Shown here: one piece after another, positions 38,699 to 50,351 of the stretch
Layout of the letters: each line of letters begins with the position of its first letter
Position numbering within the stretch: the stretch's first letter is position 1
From: Ziziphus jujuba
Lineage: Eukaryota > Streptophyta > Magnoliopsida > Rosales > Rhamnaceae
Reading direction: 5' to 3'
DNA: 64,000 nt
Assembly (NCBI RefSeq): GCF_031755915.1
Contig: NC_083384.1
Span: forward strand, 7,790,501 to 7,854,500
Notes under the pieces: model-generated
The model's input: only the letters and a program-made list of their open reading frames with translations
What the model was told of the DNA's origin: nothing
Databases searched by the model: none
Translations under genes and position numbers: made by a program

Positions 38699-39173
38699 AA
38701 TCCGTTTATAATGCGGACGGTCCTCATGCGAATCACAGTATTGGTGACGGTTTTTCATAGTATTGGTAACGATTTTCTAAAAAATCCTCGTTAATACTAT
38801 GAAAAATCATCATTAATACACCATAGAATTTCCATATACCAGTCCGTCTATGGTGCGGACGGTCCTCATGCGGACCACAATATTGGTGATGGTTTTTCAT
38901 AATATTGGTGACAATTTTCTAAAAAACCGTCGTTAATACTATGAAAAATCGTCACTAATACTGCGGTTCTCATGCGAACCGTCCTCACCATAGAATTTCC
39001 ATATACTAGTACGTCTATGGTGCGGACTGTCCTCATACGGACCACAGTATTGGTGACGGTTTTTCATAATATTGGTGACGATTTTCTAAAAAACCGTTGT
39101 TAATACTATAAAAAATCGTCACTAATACTGTGATCCTCATACGGACCGTTCTCACCATAGAATTTCCATATAC
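38699..39173. repeat. Three tandem ~140-167-bp fold-back units
   Basis: Units at about 38699-38840, 38841-39007 and 39008-39173. Each begins (A)GT-CCGT-TATGGTGCGGAC, contains TATTGGTGACGGTTTTTCAT, and ends CACCATAGAATTTCCATATAC. Each unit is itself an inverted repeat: its second half is close to the reverse complement of its first half, so every unit can fold into a long hairpin. Unit 1 lacks about 28 bases of the right arm. Divergence between units is roughly that of an older amplification. Confidence 0.85.
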
Positions 39174-41491
39174 ATATATATATACACACACACAACTTTA
39201 ATAAGGTCACAAGGAATACCAAAAAGAAAAGGTCAAAAGAAGGAAAGGGGATTCAATAAAATGACAGATGAGAATAAAAGGTGATTATTAATAAATCAAT
39301 TTACAACTAAAAAATCTAATGCTCCCAGTGCTTTATCCGTTGGACGAGGTCCTACCAAAACAAGCATTATATGTTCTTCAAATAGAATAACAAATCCAAG
39401 TATCCAAAGCTCAAATATAAAGTTGGAACAATAAGCAGAAAGATAGAAAGCAATTCAGAGCACCACTAAAAATGCTAAGCAGATTAACAAAGAAAATGAA
39501 CTTTAGCTATCTCCATGTATTAACTTCAGCTAGCTCCATACATATACTTGTAGTACAATAAATTTTTGATGAAATCCTGTAAAGAATAAGCAAAACAAGA
39601 CTTGTAAAACGACCATACATAGTTGATTCTTTCAAGGTAACTTTAGCACTTGAAGGAATAAAGTAGAAGAGAAAATCAACTCTTGCTAAAGCTGAACCAC
39701 ATGTCACATATATTTAGCTTCATATATATATATATATATATATATTCTAATCTACCATAAAATATCCTGATAGAATTTCATGCAGACACCAATGTCCTAC
39801 AACATGTTATAAGAACACTTCTCCCATAATATGATGCGGGACATTGGCATCCACATGACCATTCACAAGATATCATTATGGTAGCTGGACTACATATATG
39901 CTATAGATAATAATGCATGATAGATTGGTGATATATGAAGTTCTCTGGTTTTATGGTCTCTTTATATATCAAAAAATTGTGCAAAAACAGAGAAAGCAGA
40001 GTAGTACAATGATTTAGGATAAGTTGTCTCTGAGGTTCCTACTAGACTGCTTTTCTGTCGTTGGTTACCTGCTGATTTTGTCTTAGATACTTAGATGGGG
40101 GTTTTACCAGAAAACCACTTATATACGGGAAAAAATTAAATTTCAATTGAGAGGTAAAGAGAAATAAAAATAAATAAATAAATAAAATAGTGTAAACCGA
40201 TTTACCTTTACCTGTGCTGAATACTTGTACTGAGTTTCTACTTTTGGTTGCTCAAACTCCATTAATAGCTCTGCGTCTTCATTGTATATAAACCAAATCC
40301 CACACCTTTTTACCTTGCATTGCTCATCATCTTCCAGATCAAAATCGGTTAAATTATAATCAAAAAGTAAAATCCGAACATGAAAGGAGACGTCGGTGAT
40401 ATTTCTAAAATTGGAGCTCCAATTTGGTTCAAACTTTGTTCTGTTTCACTAGACAATCTGTCCCCATACAACGTGACGACATGTTCTGAACAAACACTAA
40501 TGTCCTGTCTGGAAAACAACGAACATTTCACATTGCTGGTTCTGAAATTGAATTCATATTCTATGAAAGTCTTAGGCTGAACACTATTCAATAATTCAAG
40601 AACAATGGCAGAAGCAAAACCCAAGAAGTTGGTATTAAACCAACCATGAGGGAGGTTAATATTGATTGAATCTCCCAAAATTTGATAGCTGAACCAATTT
40701 GGAATTTCATCTCCTGGATAGTAAATGTCAGCTTGTGATGGAGTTCTCTGTACCATCGAATATGAGGAATTTGTTTAAGTAACTCAATGGAAAATTATAT
40801 TAAATCCAAAGAGTATTTTAAATTTTTTTTTTTTCATGATTTTTGTATTTTAGTCTCTAAACTTTTCTTTTGGCATCAATACCCATGTTCATTATAGTCT
40901 CTAAACTATGCCTTTAGCATGCAATAAAGGTGTACTCATATACGTTCAAAATACATTATAGGCTCTATTGTGATGACTTTTTACTTTGCTTCGTTGCAAC
41001 TTCCTGCTTCTTCAAAAGAGTTCCGAAAACTATCCAAACACTACTATAAGGTGCTTTTAAGGCTCAAAAGTCAAATAGGATCTATGTCTTATTGAAGCTA
41101 AAAGTAAAATTGAGGACTAAAGTGCAAAATCATAAAGAACAAAGGATATATATGATGCAAAAAATGCCAAAATCTAACTAAATTCTTCAAAGAGAAAAAA
41201 AGGAGGGAAATATACTTAACACAATCAATAAATGGTTGACATGAACGAGCTCGAAACCAAATGTTAAGCGACGCATAATAAGCGATCATGTTGCATGTGT
41301 TGCAGTCCACTTTTAGACAATTAGAAAAACTGACGAATTCTGCAAGCAATGAAAATTCGACCAAGCAATCTTTTCATTATAAAATGGTATTTTCTCCAAA
41401 GATGTGCGAAAGCTTGCGTCCAAAGTTTGTGAGAATGGTGGAAACTCAGAGTCGGTTTCAAACTCTCATAATCTGCCAAACGCAAGTGTTA

Positions 41492-41654
41492 GAGTTGTTG
41501 ACCTGATCCGAAATGTTTGCGGTTTGACCCGTTTGGTGAATTTATTTTGAAGGAAAAAAAAATTAGGACCATTTTTCCTTTAAAATAAATTCATCAAACG
41601 GATCACACCGTAAGCTTTTCGGATCGGATCAACAAAAATTCGGATCACCAACTC
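41492..41654. mobile_element. MITE-like fold-back insertion in the TNL-A LRR exon
   Basis: The 163-base segment has GAGTTG at its left end and CAACTC at its right, with near-complementary halves (GATCCGAAA-type and GTTTGGTGAATTTATTTTGAAGG against CCTTTAAAATAAATTCATCAAAC). TA occurs immediately outside both ends, fitting a 2-base target duplication of mariner/Stowaway type. TNL-B has no such segment at the corresponding place. Confidence 0.75.
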
Positions 41655-41876
41655 TAATATCTCGAATATCACTTCAACATCAAGAAGATTGGAGCAGCCT
41701 GTCAAATATACAAACTGACGCTTGTGGAGGTTTTTAAAATATGAAGGAATCCCTATTAAGATTTATACTTTCAAGGTTCAAAGCCTGAAATATATATGGT
41801 ATTTGAGTGAGGAGCTTGAAGTAACTTAGATCAAAGAGGCTATGACAAAACAAAAGAAGGTTATAGTTATTTTTCA

Positions 41877-41880
<4 letters not shown>

Positions 41881-41925
<45 letters not shown>
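41881..41925. repeat. (TA)n microsatellite in the TNL-A intron
   Basis: About 45 bases of uninterrupted TA between the LRR-like and exon-3-like pieces of the pseudogene; a second (TA)n lies at 42051-42077. Confidence 0.9.
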
Positions 41926-41933
<8 letters not shown>

Positions 41934-42046
41934 GAAAATTTACTATGTGGATATCCACATTTATTAAAATGCAGATACCATGTGATTTGACAAGATTACA
42001 TGTAATCCCATTACAAATACACAGATATATGCATGGTCGAAGGACT

Positions 42047-42083
<37 letters not shown>

Positions 42084-44354
42084 CTTAAATTAACACTTCC
42101 AACTAATACAACAAAAAGGTTATAATTATATAATTAGTTGAAACATGTCTGGGCTTCATTCCAAAGTAGTTCAAGTTGGGAACCACGTAGTATAAGTACA
42201 ACAAGATTCTCCGTGAGTAAAATTGGATGGAAAATGTTTCATAGGGTCTAAATCCGAATGACAATATCTTAGGTTATCTGAAAGATAAGAACTAAGACCT
42301 TGAGGAAGATATAGTTTGCAACTGATGTCTCGATTGTCAATGTTATCATAATAAATTTTGAGAAATCGTAGATTGTAAATGTTTGAGAAGCTGTGGGGCC
42401 AACTTTTACATCTTTTTTAACTTTGGACATAGTGAACATATGCCTTCAATGGTTGCTGTTTCCCTGATGATAAAAAATTAACATCATAGTTAATAAAAGA
42501 TACAATAAAATTTTTTTTAAAGAAAAAATTAATGTATTTGAATTTAGTGTGACTCTTTCCAATACGTGATAAACATCTTCAACAATCCACAACTCACTAC
42601 GATTTCCAGGAAATTTATGTTCCTCACGAACAATTGCCTATCCCATTTCCTGTAGCAAATTGTGCGTCCTTATTCTATTATCACCATCAACGGTTATCAA
42701 GGATTTCTCGTTGAGAACACTTATTCCTATTTTTGAAGAGGAACCTCTTCCAGCTACTATGCTTTCTACTTGATCTCTATCGTAGAGCTCATCAATCTCA
42801 CAATAACATCTAACAACAAAATATTTCCTTCTGTGTATTTCTACCTGGCAATCTATCTACTTGATAATTTCTTGTATACTTTTCTCAAAGAAACATACAA
42901 TATCAAGAAATATTTCCTTCTCTATATCATCTAGTCCCTCATAACTGATTCTCAACACATTTTGAGTACCCTGGTTTGGGACTATTTTCAGCTTATCTAA
43001 TGCACTTTCCCATTCTTCTTTGCTTGTGGAGCAAAGGAAAGAACCAAAAACTCTAAGAGCTAATGGATTTCCATTTGCATAACTTGCCACCATTTCTGAC
43101 AATATTTCATAATCTTTTCTAAGGGATTTTTTTCCAAAAGCATGCAAATTGAAGAGCATAAGAGATTCAGTTTCATCTAATCCTTCAACCTGGTAAATTT
43201 TGGCCGTTACTTTCTTGAGAACTTGCACATTTCTAGTTGTAATGATAATTCTACGTCCAGAGGAAAACTGTCCATAACCTTCAATTAACGTTTCTAATTG
43301 GATTGGACAATCCGCATCATCTAAAATGATGAGTACCTTTTTACAACGAAATCTGTCATGAAAAAAAGTTGATTGAACAAATGGTGTATCTTCGCGTCAA
43401 GTTTATTTCTCAAATGATTTAGTCCATGTCTTTCAGATTCTTCCTTAACATTCCAAAGAGAGCAGCAACCTTCGAATTGAGAAGATGATAATTTTTGAAA
43501 TATGGCACTGGCAAGGGTGGTCTTATCAATGGCTTCCATACCCCAAACACCTACAATGCGAACATCCATTGAGCTAATGCAAATTAATGATTCGATTCCC
43601 TAAATACGTTTCTTCAATTCCAATCAACCCCTTGAATTGTGCATTTGATGATGAATATTTATGCAGCAGCAATGAAATATTTTCAACAATTTTTTTGTAT
43701 TAATGTATTTTCTGGCCTATATCACAGATGAATAAAATGGAATTGTTAGCAAAACAGGACTATTGAGTTGATATAAACTTGGGTTTATAAAAATGAATAA
43801 ATAAATAAAGTAGAGCATTATTAATACTGCAATATATGATTAATAAGATAGAAAGTTACCTAAATTGCTTTGAACTAAACCCCTTAAGACCAGATGCTCC
43901 TTCAAGAGCATGCCTGCATTGTGTTACCTAGCTTATCCATGTTCTCCTTAAAACGCTCTTCAAGTTTAGCAAATGCTTCAGCATAACTCTCTTCCTGTTT
44001 CCGTATAACCGATGGTTCTATGTCATAAAAAATGGATATGACGGTCTGGCTATTTCTTTTCTTGCATTCAAGTATTTTTACTAGTTCATCCAAACACCAC
44101 GTTGAAGAAGCATAATTTTCCGAGAAAATGATCACTGAGATCCTGGATTCCTTGATAGCTTTGTGAAGTGTGGATGAAATTTCAACACGTCTCTCAAGTT
44201 GGTGATCATCCATGTAGGTTAGGATTTGCTTCCTGCATAAAGCATCATAAAGATAGCTAGTAAAACCATTGCCTGTGTCCTCGCCTCTGAAACTGAGAAA
44301 TACTTCATGCTTTTCTCGAGGGGAGATAGCAGCAGCAGAAGAAGAAGAAGCCAT

Positions 44355-45426
44355 GCATGTAGATAACCTGCAAATAATCCACAAGTAAAAGTAAAATAAT
44401 ACCTAATGCAAATTGAAACTCTTCCTTTTGTTCCAAGTTTGTGTTTGCATAGTTAGTTACAGTGATGATCTAAAACTCTCTCTTCAGTGAAGAAGGGTAG
44501 ATAACAGTTCCTTTGTAGACCAGAAAGAAAAATTGTATGCATTATATCTATATATATAGATAGAAAAAGGACTTGCAAATTGCTTTATCTTCTTCCTTAT
44601 ACCTTCTAATTAGGAGCAGATACTACATGTTGACTTGGTTTACGCGGTTCTAATTATGAACAAAAAGTTGGTGACTAGTGTACTTAGCGTCATGAGTTCC
44701 TTGGATATATATATATACATATATATACATATATATACACCTATATACATACAGGTCTTCTTTGATTTTCCTTGAAGCCCTCAAAAGAATTGTAATTACG
44801 AAAAGGCACATGCTGTGGAGCCCACTGCAAGAAATTGCAATACATAAATTTTGATAAGCCATACTAACTTTGACAAATGCACGGTAAAATTATAAGAGGA
44901 AGATACTAGAAAATGAATGGCAACATCCTACCAAATTCCATTGAAACAGAGAAGCATTTACATTGACTAAACTTTGTATCGTTTCTTTAATTTCAATGTG
45001 AAAATGACACTCCACCTCTCTGTTTCCAACCATTATCTTCACTTCTTCTACGCCTTTTATCAGATTCAAAAATATCCCTACATTGCCCCAATAATTCAAT
45101 CCAAGCCTATTATTTTCTTTTTCCAATTTTTTGTCCTCCAAACTCTGTTGCTAGATGAGAGAAAAAAAAAGAAAGAGTAAAATACTGAATATACATCACC
45201 AGGCTTTAATTTTGCCACTATAGTTGTCCTGTTTAGTCCTGAATTAACAGCAATCTCAAACCAATTTTATGTGGGAATTTTTGATATTTATGCATCCACA
45301 TTTATATTCAATTTCATTAAACACTTGGCAGAGAATATTACAAAGGAAAAGTTAACAAGAATGCTATCACAGTATAACTAAGAAAGTTTGGTATCAATGA
45401 CTGTGATACCTCTGATTGTGAAGTGT

Positions 45427-45458
<32 letters not shown>

Positions 45459-46852
45459 GATCTGGCGAAGGTGACTACATTGATAGCCATGAAAATTTTA
45501 TGGAGATCATGATCAAATAGATAACAATAAGATTGTGCGAGAATTTAAACATTTCCACACTTTCAAAGTGTTCCAATTCATAATTTAAAAAAATAAATAA
45601 ATAAAAAGGAAGAAAGAAAGAAATTGAAGTAGATAAAAGCCAATAAATTAATTTCAAAAATTAAGATAAACTTCTACTTAAAATTGGAAAAATAAAAACA
45701 GAGTTAATTATTCAATGTACAATTCAAACTCCTACAAGTAAGTACATGCGAAATAGCTAGCTAGCCTGCTTGTACCTTCCCTCTTTTTTCTTATTATTTG
45801 ACTTTGAATTCCGTACTACCAAACCAATATCTTTTTATTTTTTATTTATACCCAATTGTAAGCATGCATGACAATTTATCAAGCTGTTATATTAATTTTG
45901 TTGGTCTTATATAATAAATAATAAAATAAGGGCTTCGGGGTGGTTTAACTATTTAATTGAAAATACATAATTTATCTCTATACTAAACAATTTCTCTGCT
46001 GAACATATTTTTCTTCATTTCATTTTGATCAAATTAATTTGTCCAGCTAATTATGAACGATATTAAAACCGTTAAATTATAAAGTTATAAAAAAAGACCA
46101 TCACAAGTATGCTTTTAATTTTACATATAGGATATTAGGATGCTTTCAAGTATGCTTTCAATTTCAAAAACTAACGTCAGAGGCTTCTTAATGGAAGTTC
46201 TCTTGCCCTCCTGTTGATCATTCAAACTTGGAAACAATGTATGTTTTGTTCACTTTCTACTCCATTTTTGGTACATGTAAAGTATCACATTATTAAAGTT
46301 CATCTGAAAGTGACTATCTTCTAGCAAATCTGACGATTATGTTTCTCACCAAAAGGATCTAAGTAGTTTCAGCATGATGGAAACACCTCAACCAGCTCCT
46401 CGACTACATTAGAAAGTGTACACAACAGATTGCATAAAATTTGATTTTGTCAAAAAGTTTAAATAGAATGGCTCATACACAAAGGTGGTTCCACTAGGAA
46501 TTATCCACGAAAGATATTTGTAACAAGGAGCTACGATCCATTTATTTTCTGATTGAAAACTAAAGTGCAATGCAACTAGTTTTAAAACTGCACATAGAGC
46601 AGACAATATGATGTTGTTCAAGTTGTATGTAACTCTTTATTTTTTTCACTTCAAAATTTGCAGCTAAGATTGATGGTTTCAATGTCCCTTTGACTGATGG
46701 GAATTGTTTTTAATGTTCTATATGGTAATTGATAAATCTTTTGCTGCAGAAGCAGAGGAAATCCCCAATGATGTTAAGCAGATTTGGTTTCCCAGAATAT
46801 TGTAGCTAATTGTATTCTGTTCTTGGCTTCTAGGTAATCGTTTTTTTTTAAT

Positions 46853-46883
<31 letters not shown>

Positions 46884-47072
46884 GCATCAAGCTCTATAAT
46901 CTTAAGGGGGAATTCGGCCCAATACCCATATTTGAAAGCCATTAACGAAAACCACCCTCCCACTCTCAATCTTTTTTGTTTTGCCCTGATGTACCTATTC
47001 TACCCTTAATAAAAATTAAAAATAACGTGAAAGTCCCTTTTTTTTTTTTTTTTTTTTTCCTGTTTTTTCTCA
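44355..47072. other. TNL-A upstream region and gene-free AT-rich DNA
   Basis: Immediately upstream of TNL-A is a probable acceptor (TTTGCAG at about 44375) shared with TNL-B, so a leader intron is likely. 44640-45380 carries copy 1 of the upstream module. 45380-47072 shows (TA)n at 45437-45459, A/T homopolymers and no credible frame. Confidence 0.65.
44776..45380 (-). repeat. TNL upstream module, copy 1
   Basis: Similar by eye to 56330-56900 and 63520-63860. Landmarks shared by the copies are TGGAGCCCACTGCAAGAAAT and AGATACTAGAAAATGAAT, and between copies 1 and 2 the stretch ATTTCAATGTGAAAA. On the minus strand copy 1 has an 83-codon open frame (45141-44890) containing EEVKIMVGNREVECHFHIEI; copy 2 keeps related residues. 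It may be a relict of a coding exon now acting as flank. Confidence 0.75.
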
Positions 47073-47222
47073 AACCCTAGATCCTAAATTTCATCTTCTG
47101 CAACTCAATATCCCTTGCAATTTTGGAGGAAGAAAAAAAAAAAAAAAAAAGGGAGCAGGAGAACCAAGGCAAACAGCAAGCAAAAAAAAAGCAAAAAAGA
47201 AAAAGTAGTGACTGCAACAAAA

Positions 47223-47399
47223 ATGTCTTTCCAAGATCGGTGCAGGGCTCGCATAAATCGTTACTTTGGCAGGGACGAAGTGGATGAGTTTACATGGGGG
47301 AGGGCATACTGTTTGGAGCAGTCGAAGGAGTACGACGACGTCAAGAGCGAGATTGAGTACCATAAGGTTGATAATGGCTTTGGTGAGCTTTTGATCTAA
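47223..47399 (+). CDS. Small unidentified open frame or first exon (58 codons)
   Basis: I do not recognise this protein. It begins MSFQDRCRARINRYF and contains DEVDEFTWGRAYCLEQ, a non-repetitive, charged, gene-like composition unlike the low-complexity frames around it. A plant telo-box (AAACCCTA) lies about 150 bases upstream at 47073-47080, as is common in 5' UTRs of growth-related genes, after a long T tract. A good donor (TTTG then GTGAGC at 47382) suggests it may be the first exon of a gene whose remaining exons were lost when CNL sequence was duplicated just downstream. The frame closes with TAA at 47397-47399 if unspliced. Confidence 0.35.
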   Translation: MSFQDRCRARINRYFGRDEVDEFTWGRAYCLEQSKEYDDVKSEIEYHKVDNGFGELLI

Positions 47400-47693
47400 T
47401 TGAGAAACCTGAAAATTCATCTAAAATAATTATGGAAACATGAAAGGTCATGTGTTTATAATGTGCACACACCCATGTTTGTGGTACATAACTGGCTTTC
47501 GAACCTTTGTTTTTTTTTTGCTTGAACTGGCTTTCGAACTTCATTATGCTACTTGAACTTCATTTATTCCCTTGTAGGCAGTTCGTTTGAAGTTTAGAAT
47601 TTTTTACCTGAAGCAGATGCAATGTACCTTGAGATATCAGACTCTTTGATCAAACTTAATGCAAGGAATTTGAGCTATCCAGAGTCCACCTTT

Positions 47694-48360
47694 ATCCTCT
47701 GCGCATTTTTTTACTATCAGTGGGCAGTAGGATGTTTCTAGCTTCAAAAGTGAAAGAGGCAGAGTTAAGATTCTTCAGCCAAGAACTTGTGAGAAGAGTT
47801 AAGAAAATCTAAGATTTCTAAGAGAAAAACAGAGAAAGTTGAGAGAAAGTTGAGAGCCTTTGTGAGAAAATTCTCTGTTTTGTATTTCTGTTGTAGTAGC
47901 GTACAAAGAAAGCTGCTAGATAATATTCTATTTATGATACCAGTTACCGCAGATCGAGAAACATGTAAAACAAGAAAAACAAGTAAAATAAAATTGTTGG
48001 GCTGGCATCTTCCACAGATGAACTTAACTGATGACCTGGCATAAGACCTTTGACTCTTCAACGGGCAGACCCCCCTCAGTTAAGGATGCAAGCTTTACGG
48101 TCTTTTGGTGATATAAGATATTCAAGAGTGGCAAAGAATTGAAGTCTTTTGGATAACTTATTCAGGCTCTGGAAACGCAAATTTCTGTGGTCAGTGAGAG
48201 ATTTTGGCAACATCATCATCACCCCCTCTTTCTCTTCTGGTGGAAAAGACACCATATCTGTAGCTTCACCACTCATTCCTAACTCTCTAACAGAGGTGAG
48301 CCTGTGAAATCCCCACCTGAAAAGTGGCTTGCCGAAAAGTGACCTTAAGTTGGGTGGAAA
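47694..48360 (-). pseudogene. Fragment of a CC-NBS-LRR C-terminus (paralogue of 50935-51340)
   Basis: Two blocks, 47694-47762 and 48064-48360, are colinear with the 3' end and last LRRs of the CNL at 50868-55200. Landmarks are TCAAAAGTGAAAGAGGCAG, the (CAT)n encoding Met repeats, and GTGGAAA(A/G)GACACCATATCTGTAG. In translation the second block reads ATDMVSFPPEEKEGVMMMLP, against ATDMVSFPPEDQKEK...MMMLP in the larger gene. The blocks are separated by a 301-base insertion with a short duplication. No NB-ARC or CC part is present, so this is a dead fragment. Confidence 0.88.
47763..48063 (-). mobile_element. Solo-LTR-like insertion (Ty1/copia style) in the CNL fragment
   Basis: It separates two blocks that are contiguous in the paralogue and is flanked by GGCAG at 47758-47762 and 48064-48068, a 5-base target duplication. 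On the minus strand it starts GTTGAAGAGTC and ends GAATCTTAAC, with a CAGAGAATTTTCTCACA segment mid-way, a look typical of short copia LTRs. The canonical TG...CA ends are not preserved. A non-autonomous DNA element is the alternative. Confidence 0.5.
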
Positions 48361-48715
48361 ATAATGTTCTAAACCATGTTATATCTTAATTTGTTGTTCA
48401 GTGAAATGGAGCCAAATTATTTGCGGTGGGACTGGTGCTTCTCTGATCTCTGGTAAGCTGGACTATTTATGTTTAATATTTTTACTTTTGTTTTTTCAAT
48501 TTTTCCCTTCGGAATTTAGGTATGTGATCTTTGAAATATGAACTGTCATTTTGAGACAATTGGTATGATTTATTGTCCAATGAATGGGAATGTCTCATAG
48601 TAATTTGCTTTCTTCTGTACAGTTTACTGCTGTCTGTAATAAGTGCCATAGATTTTTCAGTTCAAATTTCCAGCTTTAGCATTTTCACTATATATATTTT
48701 TTGGACATGTAAAGT

Positions 48716-48960
48716 TAAATCGAGAGACTTACAGAGGACTTTCTAGCTTCCAAGGAGATGCACATGGATAACATGGTTGTTGCTGTTTTTTGAAGTCGAA
48801 GGTTGCTTCAGGTAATGGAGTTTTGCCCTGTTTCCTACATAAGCCCTGTACTTCATTTACTGTTCTTCCCTTGAAGGTGTACAACTATATATTTGCCTAC
48901 CTAGATTCTCATACAGCCTAACATCAGTTGTTAATTGCACCCAAAAAGGTAAATAAAAAA
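48716..48960. repeat. Segment related to 50016-50290
   Basis: Shared landmarks in order: TTTCTAGCTT(C/T)CAA(G/A)GAGATGCA, GTTGT or TTGTTATTTTT runs, TACCCTGTTTTC or GCCCTGTTTCC, (A/T)TAAGCC(C/T)TG, GATGTACA or GTGTACA, and GATTCTCATA near the end. The spacing matches, so the two are diverged copies of one segment about 1.3 kb apart. Confidence 0.7.
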
Positions 48961-49833
48961 AAAAAAAATCATCTATACCGTGGTTACATAAGAATAGTAA
49001 TATGGTATTCCATCATTCACCTTGGGTTCAAACTTTCATTTATTTTAAATGAAGATTTAAAAGCAAACTTATAGCAATGTTATCCTGTGCTTCGGACACT
49101 AGCATTGTTTTTGAAGCTTTCACTTTCTGAGTTAGAACAAATAAATGAAGGTAAAAATAAAAAATGTGGAAGCCACTTGCCTTTGTTTTTTTTATTTTCC
49201 CTCCCCTTTCTATTATTTTCTTTTGGTTGCAAATTGGAATTCCACTTCATGTTGTTAACAATTACTCATCAAGCCACTGGCTCTATATGTATTCAATCAT
49301 CCATGCTGTTAGTCCCTGCATCGAGCAGTTTCCAACTCTCCAACTTTGACAGATAAACTGAATATCTGGTTCCTGGTTCTTTCATTTTCATGTATTGAGC
49401 TCCTCTTCTGGCACATTTTAAAACAGAAGCAATTTGGTACTCCAGGAGAGTGCCAAAGTGTTAAAGGTTTAGCATTCAAGGCAAGTTTGGAAGGTTTTTC
49501 CAAGTCCAAGAAACTGATTATTGGATAACCAGATCGACACCTACCATCTTGTCTTTCAATCCAAACCTTTTTAAAACTTGTTTGGCAATTTCTATTATAC
49601 CTGTAGCTCTTGTTTTGAAGTAGGCCAAAAGGAGTTGTATTGGACCTGATAAACAGAGCAACACAAAGAGAGAATATGCTTCAGGAAGGGAATGTGTTAT
49701 CAAATTTGGATCCAAAAAACTACTCAATCCTTCTGAGTTCATTGTCCATTTAGCCTAGGATTTGAAAGTGGAACACCTAGCATATGCTCAAATTTTTTTT
49801 ACAAAGAAAATTTTGCAGCACCATGATACAAGA

Positions 49834-49961
49834 AATGGAATAACAAACACAAACCCCATCTGATGGTTGCAACCCCAAGGTCTTTTTTACTCTTAGGAAT
49901 GGAATAACAAACACAAACCCCATCTGATGGTTGCAACCCCAAGGTCTTTTTTACTCTTAGG
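49834..49961. repeat. Perfect 64-bp tandem duplication
   Basis: The unit AATGGAATAACAAACACAAA... ending TTTACTCTTAGG occurs twice head to tail (49834-49897 and 49898-49961) with no difference that I can see. It is either very recent or an assembly artefact. Confidence 0.92.
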
Positions 49962-50312
49962 AGAGCTCATATTCTATACTTAATTATATCCGATATGTAT
50001 CTTATAATTTTCAGTGACATTGTTGCAGAAATTTTCTAGCTTTCAAAGAGATGCATATACAGAAGATTGTTATTTTTGGCTGCTGGGATGGAGGACTGCT
50101 TTTAGAAATTGGGTTGTACCCTGTTTTCTTGATAAGCCTTGCCTTGGAACAGGAACATTGAATGGCATTACCTGACCAAGGATTTAAAGATGTACAGCTT
50201 TGAGTTTGTCAGCATGGATTCTCATAGACAGAACATGACACTGTTTTTTGAGTCACCTACATAGAGCTACATAAGAACACATACCTTGAGATATGAATAA
50301 GCGGCGCCGCCG

Positions 50313-50351
50313 CCCCCCCCCCCCCCCCCCCCAAAAAAAAAAAAAAAAAAA
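50313..50351. repeat. Poly(C)20-poly(A)19 tract
   Basis: Twenty C followed directly by nineteen A, preceded by GCGGCGCCGCCG. Length is unreliable for technical reasons. Confidence 0.9.

Larger units (their letters stand above)
36291..40204. other. Intergenic region with a fold-back element cluster
   Basis: Between RCD1-like and the TNL pseudogene. Apart from the RCD1-like promoter side and the fold-back elements listed separately, it has (TA)n tracts (37831-37854, 38039-38072, 39722-39744) and short frames without resemblance to known proteins. I see no gene. Confidence 0.7.
40205..44354 (-). pseudogene. TNL-A: decayed TIR-NBS-LRR receptor, paralogue of TNL-B
   Basis: Recognisable pieces run in TNL order on the minus strand. 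TIR at 44354 to about 43902 starts MASSSS and holds EVFLSFRGEDTGNGFTSYLY and STWCLDELVKILECKK, then loses frame and meets stops near 43900. The NB-ARC start at 43569 has a wrecked P-loop, GMEAIDKTT in place of GMGGIGKTT, and shifts frame near 43330. The ARC part at 43228-42857 keeps ALRVFGSFL and FLDIVCFFE, then stops. An exon-3-like piece lies at about 42470-42130, and an LRR exon near 41845-41140 has lost about 500 bases and gained a MITE. The C-JID (post-LRR) exon at about 40756-40210 (YYPGDEIPNWFSYQ) shifts frame near 40430. Each piece aligns by eye with TNL-B. It cannot make a full receptor, though a TIR-only product of about 150 aa remains open. Confidence 0.93.
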
